DNA of 64,000 nucleotides from Schistosoma mansoni (lineage: Eukaryota > Platyhelminthes > Trematoda > Strigeidida > Schistosomatidae), in the NCBI RefSeq assembly GCF_000237925.1, contig NC_031502.1, positions 48,151,283-48,215,282 on the forward strand, read 5' to 3'. Made by a program: the position numbers and the translations under genes. Each line of letters opens with the position of its first letter. The first letter of the stretch is position 1. The notes under the pieces were generated by a model. The model ran no database searches. It was not told the origin of the DNA and worked only from the letters and a program-made list of their open reading frames with translations. This document shows, one piece after another, positions 10,831 through 23,300 of this stretch.

Positions 10831-13350
10831 CTTTATTGTGTGTTTTTTAGATATGTCCCTGTGGTCATGTGTCCCCTCTTAACTTTTACTTGAGGTAGAG
10901 TGATGAATCACTTAACATACTGATACAACTCAACTATACTCGGCCCCAACGGACACTCGCTACTATCCTAAATAGTAGCCAGGTATGTCTCACAATTTCT
11001 TGCCTACTACAAGTTGTCTTGCATCCATAGAGACTTGGAGTCATCATCAAGCTGGGATAGCACACACACACACACACCATTAACACTAATTTATTGTGAG
11101 TTTCTTCTAGCATACTGTTCATCAGTTTACTACTCTCGCATGCACTTTGTTGATTTATCATTAACTTTACTCATTACCCATAGCCCTGTTCATAACTTTC
11201 CCATTCCTACACTTTGCCGCCTACTTTGGCAAACATATTTTCTCCGTCATACCCCTCTGAATGTTAATAATTTGTATAGAAAATCGTAATTTATACCATA
11301 GTCATTTTAGGCGTTGCGTCGACGTCCTACTTACATTTAAGAACTTGTAACCTGATAAGCTTGTAAAATGGTACTTACAGAAATAGTGTCTTGTAACAGG
11401 ATTTGAGACAGAACATCGTGTGAGATAAGTCACTTTATCGAACAAATAACGCACCAAGCCTAACATCACGAAAGGAGGGAGGGAGGGAGGGCGGAGTTAC
11501 TGACCTGCAAGCATTCAGAGTGAAGGCATTGACTTCAATCCACCTATTTTTGCGGAACAGAACAACTTGTTCGTTTTGGGCTCTTTATGTTTGTGAGCGA
11601 GGTAATCAATCAGCGATACTGAGGTTATCCTCCCATGCTCGCTACTCAGACTAATTGTTGTATCCCGAAGAGAATTGTGAATGGTAACTTTTGAGGACTA
11701 TTTATGGACCAATGTAATATGTCTATTTCCTATTGTACAATTGTTAAGTAAATAAACTTCATATTTGTGTCCCTCTTATCATACAGCTTTTGTGTATCAT
11801 AGCTCTGATCGATAACTCGCTCTTCTCTCATTGGCGGGGATCAGCACGTTCACATATTAAACAGAACACGCACGCACGCACGCACGCACTCACTCACACA
11901 TTATAACAACTCCTCATATAACCAAGTTACTATTAATGTGACATTATATAAAACATGTTTGTCACTAATGTTTTCAATTTTATGTTGGATTCGCTACTTT
12001 GCCAATATAACGTATAACATGTTAACTCACACTTCTACATAATGACTTGGTGACTGACATCGGGTGAAAGAAATGAGAATGATGAAAAAAGTAAGATATT
12101 AAAAGGTAGAGTTATCGGCGTTTCTTGACACCCTACACTACTTTGACTCACTTTCAATCGTAATCAACAGTCTTATCGATTCTAACTCTATCCTTTTCTT
12201 TAGCATTTGAACCCATTCTACCCTGTTACGCATCACAAATCACCGTTCGTTACGTGGAGACTCTCTGATCACAATTCATTCTCGCGATCAATGTTGGTAT
12301 GAGTTTTGTCTATTAAATTATCATACTCTTGTCTGTTCCACTACAAAGCATTAAGTATTATTGAGGGTTTATATCGAAATATCTTGCTGCTCTGTTGTCT
12401 CTGTTGATTTAAGGATCCGGCTTGAAGTGAACAGCTATGGAGCTTCTTCTTGCTCTTGGAACAAACTTGAAACAAACCTGACGTACGCGTTTTTCGAGGT
12501 CACAAAGCATACTAACCCCCTTTTAACATCTTCCTCATGGAAAGCATATATTTATTAAGTAATTGCATTGCGTGAATAGTTGCCGGGATTACAATTCTAT
12601 TTCACGAATGCCAAGTTTGAACCAGGTGTCATATTTTCATGAGCATGACCCTGACGCGTTGTCATTTTTGAACGTCTTAAAAACGGAGAGCTTAAAGTAC
12701 AAGAATATTGCATAAGCCTAATTAATCACTCGCTTGCATATTTGTGCGATTATTCTGTCTTTTATTTTCATTATTTCACCTGTTTAACAGCCCTACTCGA
12801 GAGGAAACCTATCTGTAAGCCAAAGTTGTAAATCACTGATCATGCCTGTAAAAGTGGTGTGTAACCGCTATGTTAGAAATATGTTTGTTCCTCGTGTACT
12901 TTATAAACATTGCTGTTCAGCATTATTACTAGATCTCTTGTTGTTAGGCCACCACAAAATGCGTGACGATCCATTCAGGTTGCTCAATGGGTAAACTAAA
13001 TCCTTCCACAAGAACACACTCAAAACTGTACAAATTCTGTGAAACTACAGAGAATCTACGAATGACCTCGATGAGCTTGCAAAGCACATAATTCTGGTTG
13101 AACTACAGAGTCCGGAGTTCAACCTAGTCAATGAAGACGAAGGTCATTTTATAAATCTTTCGAAGTCTGGAAATATTAAGAATCACAAAAAGAATAAATA
13201 AAGGACAAAAGATAGGGTTACAGTCGTGTCTGAAGATCTAATAGTGGTTTGTAATATATCAGACTGGACTATAAATAAACATGAAATCGCTCGATTATAA
13301 AAAGGATCAAATTTCAACATGCATACAAAACTGTTTATCACACTAGAAAT
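10831..13350. other. Intergenic DNA without a recognised gene
   Basis: Only short ORFs with no family resemblance. It contains a CA repeat (about 11061-11077), a GGAG run near 11475 and a longer CGCA/CTCA microsatellite at 11868-11900. Confidence 0.5.
11868..11900. repeat. Tetranucleotide microsatellite
   Basis: CGCA repeated about six times, passing into CTCA repeats. Confidence 0.9.
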
Positions 13351-13745
13351 CGTTACGATGCTGGAGTCTCTGCTAAAACGATTGCAAGAAAAAGAGTCTC
13401 ATCTCACATGTCGATAATTAGCTCTTGTTTTGACGAAACGAAAACGCCTTTCGCTTAACGTTTCAAAAGATAATATTCGGGTTCTGTGTTCATTACAAAA
13501 GAAGAGAGCGATTGTAGCTACTAAAGTTAATGAATTAAATACAACAGTGATCATGAACATAAAGGAATATGAAGAAAAAGCCGTTGGACATTATTTGCTA
13601 GACTATATATAAAGACCGGACAAAAAATTTTAATATGGTTAAGAATGAAGTTAGATTAGAGACGGGTGAACTTCCAAAGGTGATATAGTGATTTACTGTT
13701 TTTAAACAACTTCGTCCCAAACTATTGTCATGATTTTGTTGCACT
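13350..13745 (+). mobile_element. Penelope-like element remnant (N-terminal RT region)
   Basis: The 13430-13612 ORF reads KDNIRVL, KKRAIVATKV and MNIKEYEEKAVGHYLLD. This resembles the Penelope-like block in which a KDxxVLPADKGRAxVVM stretch is followed by xEYxxKxxxLL. Other frames continue with YKDRTKN and TGELPK, the next conserved words in that family. The match is by memory of the family and spread over frames, so it is a decayed copy; no endonuclease domain was seen. Confidence 0.5.
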
Positions 13746-15950
13746 TTTCCTCGACTCGTTGCACTTTCTTATTCGGCGGTGACAAGACTGTAAACACTAG
13801 CTTGACAATTTGTTATTCATTTTCGATGGGAAATCCAAACCCTACACTATATGGCACGTGATTTCTATGACATAATTATCAACAGGATCCTCAATTACAA
13901 ACTGTTCCAAATTATATCTACACTCGATCATTAATTTGCGTTCCTTTTACTAGGTTTCCTTAATGATAGCGACAGTTTACTCCTCAGCCATTAGTAAGAT
14001 AACCTGAAGGCTCATTTCAGCATCATAATATATAAAAGTAGAGGAAGAGATTGTAACTTGAAACAGTCTTACCAACATTCACTTTGTGCTGCCTCTTTAC
14101 GCATTGCATACAAATTAACCATAACTATTGAGTAGTATAAGAGAAAAACCTATTTTATATGAAACTTTGCTTTATTCACTTCACTCCACTTAACCAGGTC
14201 CGAAGACTAGATATATCTCCCAGAGTAAATCGCATATCGACTAGAATATCCGTTAATACAGCGTTTCGCGTCTAGCCTAATCGGGGACATTGGTAAGTAA
14301 ACTTTGATTCACGGGAAAAGTGGATGGTTGACTTTATGAGCGTTTCACAACAAATTCGATTTCATTGGCCGAAAAGTATTTCAAACGTGTTCGCGGTCTT
14401 CACCTCCACCAATGACGGTTAACGATTTAAAGATGCATTTTGCATCATTTACTCGATAAGCATAAGGATGGCTGCCAAGATGAAGGTTAGAAATTCGAAA
14501 GAACAGGTAAAACATGGCCTTATAGTGTCGACAGATTCTACAATTGACTGGCTTCTTGATTTTCCTAGATCTTTTGTTAACTAGTTCGTTTTTATTTTAC
14601 TGAACATTAGCTTTTAGGAGGTGACTGTACTTCAGCTGTTGGTATAAACTATAACTGTTTCTTTCCTAACAACGGGGACCAGTGCACTGTTCCTGGTTTT
14701 TTAAAAGCGTTTTCTGTAAATAGCCGGTAACTACTTTTATACCTTTTACATTTTTTGTATAATCCTTACGTTATTGGCGACTGACCAACACTGGCGCAAA
14801 ATGAATCAACCCAAGCTTTTGCCTTGGGTGTAATACTTCTACTTAACTGACAGGAATATTTTTCCTGTTTAAGCAATTCGGTTTTACCTGATTTAACTAT
14901 GATAAGTGTCTTTATCTGTTGAAACGTATTACTTAGGTGCTTTTGGTTTAGTATGTACTCGTGCTTTTTCGAAAAGTACTTTTTCTATATCTTCTTGTGG
15001 CTTTTATCATGTTGTTATAAAGAAGCCATTGGCCGTCAACATCTTTTTGGTCTATCCTGACATGAAGGAGAGTCATTGGATAAAAAGTTGCACAGATACA
15101 GCGAAAGGTCCTAAAACCCGGACTTAACACTGACTTTAAAATCTTGAAAAGTATTCTGGTAAGGCACACTGAACACTTGTTTTCAGAAATATCTAGACAT
15201 ACCTAGTTTAAAGGACACTGATTGAAAGATATGAATTAGGCACAAGGACAAAAAACTTGATATTTTCGGATATCAGCAGAAGTAAAAGAACTGGCTATTT
15301 GCTTCCAACAAATTGTTAACTGGCTCACAAACGTCAACTTTAGTTGGAGGAAGTAGTTAAATATTTGTTCCTGGGAATCTGGATCTGGACAGACAAGACC
15401 AAACATGGTCACTGTGAGGTATATTACAGAACTGAATTGATCACTAGACCTCCTTGAGAGGACTTAAGAGGGGGAAGCAGCCACTGTATTGTTGGTACTG
15501 AGTTTCTGATCTTGATTATTCGACGCTCGATTTCATACGAAATTTAACGTTGACTTGGTCTCGTTCTGTCTTTAGTGGGTGCCCTCTTAAGTGTGTTTCA
15601 TTACTAGGATAAGTCAGTTGACTATTCTAATGAAAATAACTATGATTATTATAATATTTATTGATGAAATGCTCTCTTATCCTCTTTTACTGCATTGATT
15701 GTAAGTCGAGTTCTCCCGGTGAGCTGAATATGATTTATCTTTTGGTCCTGATGTCTCGGTAGTTGCCCTTCTTCAGGCACGTTCCAAGAGAGCAACATCC
15801 TTCCAAATTCAGTAAAATGTAATGGAGTTTTTGTCCAGATGGGATGTAAGGTAAATACTGAAGACTAATTTGAATAATTTCGGGTTAGACTACCATTTAT
15901 ATAAGTGTACTGCTCTAATAATAGACCTAATGCCGGAATAATTGTGCTTG
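13746..15950. other. Intergenic DNA without a recognised gene
   Basis: ORFs of up to 73 codons (14906-15169, both strands) resemble nothing I know. No clear repeat was recognised. Confidence 0.45.
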
Positions 15951-15959
15951 ATCCAGAGA

Positions 15960-17230
15960 GGTAGAGTGTTTAATTTGAGTTGTTGACATCTTTGGTGGTA
16001 ATTCTTGTTGTCGGAATACCCCAACACAGTTTTTGTGAATTTCGTTGAACAACCTCAGTTTTCATAAAACTGTTATGCTGAAGCTCGGTCCTTGAACCTC
16101 AATGAAGTTTTTGCATTATTCAGAAACGTGAATTTAGCAAATCGCTGGAGAAATATTTGGACGCCTCCACACTTAGACTGCACATTTACAAACCAAGAAT
16201 TCGTAATTGTTAACCTTTTAGTCCTAGCTTCTCTGAAAAAAGTGATCATGCCGTCACTGCCTTCCATGTTATCAACAAAACTGATCTAAAACATTCTACT
16301 AACAACAGGCGCTGGAACCACAAATAGTTAGGTATGTCAGCTTTACAGGTCAATCTACTGCAAGTGGACTGGGAAGTCCACCCTCAACTTGATATAAACA
16401 CTCATTGAGATTTCTAGCTACACACGATCTAATGTGCCGTGAAACAATCTGTCCCCTAAATGGTCCCAAAAAATTGCAAGTAACAGACAAACATCGAGAA
16501 TCTCACTTTTCTATTGCTGAGACGCAAAAGTCACTTCTGGGTGTATGATGAACGAACTAGCGACAACAGCACATATAGGCAGTTCAAACATCAAGGAACT
16601 AATGCACGAAGGCGACAAGAGAAGACAGGCGTCAGTGTTATATAATGCCAATAAATAACTTTTTTGCCATCCGAAAGGCTTGTTCTGTCATGCGGTCTCT
16701 CTTTGATAAGCCGAAACCTAAGTTTCTCAATTGCTAGGTCCTAATGGCTCAGTCGACAACGATGGTGACACCACCGACCTTCAGATATAACAATATTTTC
16801 GAGCATTTTGACCGTCCCATACTAAATTTATCAACACGTACCACACATAAAACTCAATTGGGATTCTAAGAAATGAACCTCAACATTGAATTGGCGTATC
16901 AGGCACTACAGTATCTAAACAAGGACAATCCTCCTGGCCCGGATAAGGGCCATTCTGCCATACTGAGAGAAGTGGCCTCAATCTTGGCAGTCTTAGAGTC
17001 CCTGATATGAGATTGTCCATATGAATACCTACTAACCATAAGGCTCTTTTCATCCCAACAGCACTGTTTCAGGAAAGTCGATCTTTGCATAAACAACCTG
17101 CTAACTACAGAGGAGAGATGGACAACCATTCTTGAACGCAGGGAGAAGGTTGATGTAATGTACCTTGACTTCTAAAAAGCTTGTGATGTGGTGAATCATA
17201 TATGTCTTATCGAAATCATTTATTGCTTTT
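15960..17230 (+). mobile_element. Degraded CR1-like LINE fragment upstream of DPH6
   Basis: 16092-16289 reads LDCTFTNQEFVIVNLLVLA, like the end of a CR1 endonuclease domain. 16900-17220 reads, with stops, PPGPDKGHSAILRE, NNLLTTEERWT and VDVMYLDF-x-KACDVVNHICLI, the start of the RT domain. The RT part is the same family as the LINE at 56270-61990. It stops abruptly at about 17230, less than 100 bp before the DPH6 start codon. Confidence 0.68.
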
Positions 17231-17313
17231 CGGTCAAACTCATCGTCTTTAAACCAATCAAGACTGAATTCATGTTTAGCACGGGCTTGTACGATCCAAG
17301 GTTGACGCGCAGG

Positions 17314-20300
17314 ATGAAGTTCGTTGCCCTTGTCAGCGGTGGGAAGGACAGTATATACAATATTATGGAATGTATTGTACATGGCCACAGTTTGGTTGCT
17401 CTCGTTAACTTATGTCCTCCTAAATGTAGTGACAACGAGTGAGTCATATTAGTTAATTCTAAGTTCTTCATAGGACTTCAGAAATCGACAGTTATATGTA
17501 CCAAAGTGTTGGTAGTGAGGCTATAGGATACATTTCTAACGCACTTGAAGTTCCTCTATATCAGATGGAGCTACGCAGAGTGTCCCACTGTAGGCGCATG
17601 TTGTACCGTCAATGTTCAAACGACGAGGTTGAAGATCTTTACGATATCTTATGTAGAGTGTTATCTGAAATCCCTGATGTGACTGCTGTATCAAGTGGGG
17701 CTATACTTTCAGACTATCAGCGATATCGTGTCGAGAATGTAACTCGTAGGCTGGGTTTGCGTTCGTTATGCTTCTTATGGCAACGGTCTCAAGAAGAACT
17801 TTTGGAGGACATTGTTTCAGCTGGCATCGATGCCATAATAATCAAGGTGGTTTTTTATGTGGTCTTGCATCAGTGTAATAGCACGTAATAGGCACAGTTG
17901 TTGAGTTTTACAAGTATATTAGGTTGTCGAATTTCACCACCTATTTGTTTTGGCATATATCAAATAAGCTTTGTGTACCTGTCATTAGCCATGGTAACAA
18001 ACCTGAGTAGACCCACTGAGTTCGACAGCGTGCTTCTATGGTTGGCTCCATGTTTCATATACCCGAATCCTGCCTACCTAGATATGCTATGCCAAATGGT
18101 ATGTATGTTTAGCAAAAGCTAATAACAATTAAACTAAGAAATGGCATCGTTCGACGAAACCACTGTCTGGCAGTCTAAGTTTTGGTCAGTGTAGACTGCC
18201 TGATTGCAGTCCGTGCAGTAAGTATAATCAATTGTGACATGGTGCAAAACCGCTCACGCTATTGCAGATACATCCATTCCTTATTCTCCTTTAGATCTTA
18301 AGTTTAAATATCATTTCATAATTTGACACACTCATTTTTTCAAAATATTTCCGATGTTCAGTCTTCTTCATCGATATGGGCTCTAATATTATTTATTATT
18401 ATTATTTTTGTCTCCTCTCGAGGACTTTATCCTCCTGTGCTGATATGCTGTCAAATCGTGAGGCACTGGACAATTTTAACCGGGTCTTAGAAATATTACT
18501 CCCATCTGTTGGGATCATTGAGTAAGTAATAGTGAGGTTATACGCAGGGTATTAGGGAATGATGGTAAATCAGTTGGTGAGGTTGTGAATCTTCATTGCC
18601 TGAGATGGTTGGGCCGCGTGTTACGTATGCCTGAACACTGATTACCACGACGCACTATGCTGACTAGTGTTGGGGATGGTTGGAAGAGTGTTAGGGGTGG
18701 TCAGACCAAAACGTGGCATCAATACATAAAATCACTTACTTCTAGTCTGAGCCATGTTGGTAGATGCAGACTACTTGGTTGGGGTCCATGCAATTATCGT
18801 AACCAATGGTTGGAGACTGTGTGACATGGCTCAGAATCGATCACAGTGGCGTTGGTGTATACACTCTTTGTCTTCCCTTAAACCATGAGATCAAAATAAT
18901 TTATGCATTTCTGCGAACTAATTCTTCCACCTTTTATCATATGCTTATATGAAATTTTTTGTAACTACCATTGAAGTAACTAATTCTATGAATTCGGTGT
19001 TCATCTTGTGCTAATGAGGTATAGCAACTTCAACCGATGCATATGTGTCTGGTCCTACGTTGTAACTAACTGACTGACCGGGTCCTAGGTTGGTTACAAC
19101 CGTCTTCTTATATATGTGATTTCTGGTCAGTCCTAAATTACCGGTTTAAATGCTTTTATGTGTTATAAACGGAGATTTACAAGTGATATAAAGAGTCAAT
19201 GTAGAGTTCTAATGTCAACTGTATTTGAAATATAAATTTAGAGTTTTTAAAAATTAGTGGTGGTATGCGGCACGAATTCAGGTTAGCCTTATTTCTGGTA
19301 CTTTATCACTCAACAATATATCTTTTTTTGCCTTTCCCACACTGATTATCAAGTTATGATAATTTACTTGAACATTTTCCAGAAGTCATCATTACCATGT
19401 TTTTGGTTTGTTACTTTGTAGTATAGTTTTTACATTTTCGTAGCCTAAGTTAGTGACATTATTTCAGGAGCATTTTCTAAAGATCTCTTTATGACATATT
19501 TTCTAGATCGCCGCTTTTGGACTAACAGTTGAAGATTTTCTTGGGGTTCATCTCAGTAGTATTGCATATAAGCTTCGCCAATTATCAGTTCCCCCTTGGT
19601 CTTTAAATGTATGTGGAGAAGGTGGCGAATTTGAGACAGTTACATTGGACTGCCCAATTTTTAATAGTAGAATTCGATTACAATCGGAACCTGAGATTGT
19701 GACACATTCTAAAGACCCATTTTCACCCACTGCCTACCTCCGTTTAAGAAATCTGCTTTTGGAGGTTAGTTTGTGTCTTATTTCGGTACATTTTGTCGTC
19801 GTCAAATTCAAATGCCTGAGTTTAGTTAAGTATGAAGAATAGTTGAGGACTTATTTAAAGTAAGAGATAGAAACATCGATTGAAGTGGCTGGTACATTTT
19901 ATACACCGCAGTCCATAATCGTATACGAAATAAGATTTGACTGTCAACTATTTGACCTTTTTTCATCATAAAAGCAAAAGTGTAGTGGTTTTGGTGATGC
20001 GAGTAAACTTCATACATGTGACATTTGTGACCCAGTATTTTTGAAGATCGTTTCTCTACAGTATAAATGTAAGGCTAAACCGGATGTAACTGTGCCTGCT
20101 ATATTGTGGTTGGATACTAAACGATGCGTTATGGGACAAGACGCAACTTTTATATACTGAGGTTCGTACATCCATATATTAAGAAAATTAGAATGTCTCT
20201 TCTATTATGAACCATTCTGATTCGATTTTTATCCATTCATTTATTTTGACAATACTCCCTCCTCTCTCTACGTCTTTGTAATTTCCTTTTCCTGTTTACG

Positions 20301-23300
20301 CGGCGGATATTTATTTTGGTGCCCATTTGTGCCAGTATGTATATTATGAAATAAATGGACAGATAAAGGTCCGTACAGCTCTTCATTTAATTTGGTTCTA
20401 GAAACTGAGTAATGTGACTAATTCCGCAACCGTTTCTCAAAATCAAGCAAATATAACTATATTTGGTAAAACGAGTTAAGTTGTGCTGAAGCTAAAGCTT
20501 TTGTTGACTATTTTCATCTTGCAAAACTTATCTCATGTGGTTTATACCTAACATCGTGAAAGTCGGGTGCTTATTCTACCATCTACGTAATCTAATAACG
20601 AAATTCCTCCAGGTCTAGGACGCTTAGGTCTATACATAGGGAGGGTGGTGACATTATACACCTGATAACTCCCAAACATTTCTACTACTTCTATAATCGA
20701 TATTTACATATACAACCCCTTCAATGGTTTTTATGATACTCTTCAATAATTGAAAAATCATAGTTTTTAGTATTTGACCTGCTGTTTGCTCCCTGGAACA
20801 GTTTACACGATCCTATATCCAGTATTTACTTCAAAGATACAAGTTGTAGATGGAACAGTATTGTAAAGAGTCTTAACAGTTTATTGAGCTATAGCACAAA
20901 ATACATGCATATTTTGTTATTTTTTGTTGTTAAAAGTGAGTATTAAGTAGCAGGAACTGAACTGCAAAAAAGTTTCATTAATGACAGCGAATAATTAATA
21001 GCCGAGTTACAACCTACTTATCAAATTGGTATTTTCGATTATTTGGTATTTATTTTTCTTTTATTCGTTTACAATAATTTCTTCAGGCTAAACCATTGGA
21101 TGAGGTTTGCCGAACACCAGAGCAATTTTTATCTTTAAAAGGAAAACATATTAATGTGGAAAATACTTCAACACATGAACGATCACCGTTTATCACTCCG
21201 TTTGAAAGATTAAAAAGTATAAGTTTGAAAACATGTGAAGAAATAAAAGGCGATTTTATTAATGCTATGCTTCGGAAAACAAATAATAATGGTAATAATG
21301 ATAATCAGAAATACGATGAGTGTGACCGGAAATCAATAAATAATTTTGCTAGATCATTAGGTAATGGGATGTATGTTACATCAAATTACTATGGTACTGG
21401 TGAAAAAGTAGATGAAATATATGAAGCTACAGAAGATGCCTTCAGTCAAATGAAAAATGTATTCGGTAAGTGTAAATTGTGCAGAAAGGTTAAGCTGATC
21501 CTCAAAAACATATTTATTTTAAATTTTCTGCTATCACTGAATGAATAATGCATGTGTTACGAAACAGAAAAGCATTTTTGGCGAAGCTTGTGTTTCCTCC
21601 CCTATTTCAAAGATATACCCGCTAGAAATATGCTCATTATTAGTGCCTTATTTTTCATTATTAATCGGATATTCTGTACGAAAGGGTGCAGTATAGCGAC
21701 CAAACTTAATAACAAGGAACTTGGGTGACATGACTCGGAACCAGTCGCAGCGGCGTATATAAATTCACTTTTCCCCCAGGTTTTGAGTTTCAATGCCCCT
21801 TAATGCATACCTTTTCATTCTCTATTTTTAAACCATATACTCAGTGTTCATTCTTTTTCATTGTAACTGAAACTACTGCTTGCCCCACTTCTTTACGATC
21901 CGTTTTGTTTCTTTTCGTGAAGCCGAGGCTTAGTGGTTAATGCTTTCGACTTTCAGCCACTAAGTCCCAGGTTCAAGCCCCGCTCCACCGACATGGGTTG
22001 AAGTAACCGGGTGATATTATTAGCTTTCATAGTGTGTACCTGGAGAATGAGTTGCTTTGAGACTCGTCTACTTAATTCCATCTTACTGTGCTAATATATT
22101 ATGGGGACGTCGGCTGACATACATTTGTGTTAGGTTTCACGTTGATTTGTGCTGACTTACTGACTAATTAAAGCATCAATAATAACTTTTTATCAAGTCA
22201 TTAAAAAGATATTTCTTCAAACTTAATGAGAAGCATAATGTTTTTAAGGCTATAGATCTCATATCGGCTCGAAAAGCCGACATTCATCTTTGTTGTTGAC
22301 CATTCTAACGCACAACAATGGCAAACGTTCGTTTGTGATTACGTTTAGAGAAAATAGCTTTTATATAATAGTTCTTTACATCTAAAAATCCAAAATCAGT
22401 TTTCTGAGTACCTCGGGCAATTATTTACGAGTTTTGAATCGGGTCAATATGTATTTTCAGATTAGGGTTTTTCCCGCTATCTGTCGTACGACTTGGATGT
22501 TGTGTTTTGTCTTTTCATTGTTCATGTTCAATTTCGGTTAACCAGAATATTCGTGTTAAACATAAATCTCCTGTTAATTTTTCCATAGCTTTAAACGAAA
22601 TTAAACCTCAGCAGATTGTACAATTCATTGTCGTTTTAAGTCAACGTTTGTCTCCAGATGTATTCAGTAGTTTCAATGAAGCTTATACTGGACAGCTAAA
22701 TAGGTGGTTAGAAGAAGTAGAGATTGATAGTATTAATTCAAAAACTGAATATATTGATTCATACATGCCAACACGTGTGTGCATTTGTGTGAATTCTGTA
22801 AGTTTCTTAATTTTCAAGTGTAAAACAATGTGTTATGCTCTATTCTGTGTTTTTTTCTTCTCAACCACTAGGTTCTTACGTGTTTTAACGCATTTTCTGA
22901 TGATTAATTAATATTTTGCTTTACTGTTTCGTGTTATTACCCAGTCAACAGACACGGTAATAGTAATAATATTAACTAATTGCACTGAGTAGTATGAATC
23001 GATGACAACTACAGTTGTTTTCTCCTAGTACCTCATTTCATCGCTGAGTTTTGAAAATATCATGAGATAACACCTAGTATGTAACTGTGAGGATTTACAA
23101 TTTAACAAAAATATGATTTCTTATATTCAATTTTTAACCAACTTAGACTTTTAAAAAATGCTTAGGTCGTTTACGATAATCAATTCAGAAACAGAATAAA
23201 TTGTCCAATAAAGTCGATTGGATCTGTTAGCGAAATAAATCAAAATTTTTGTTTGGTCGGTCAATAGTCTAAAATATTGGTTTCTATTTCAACTAGTTGT

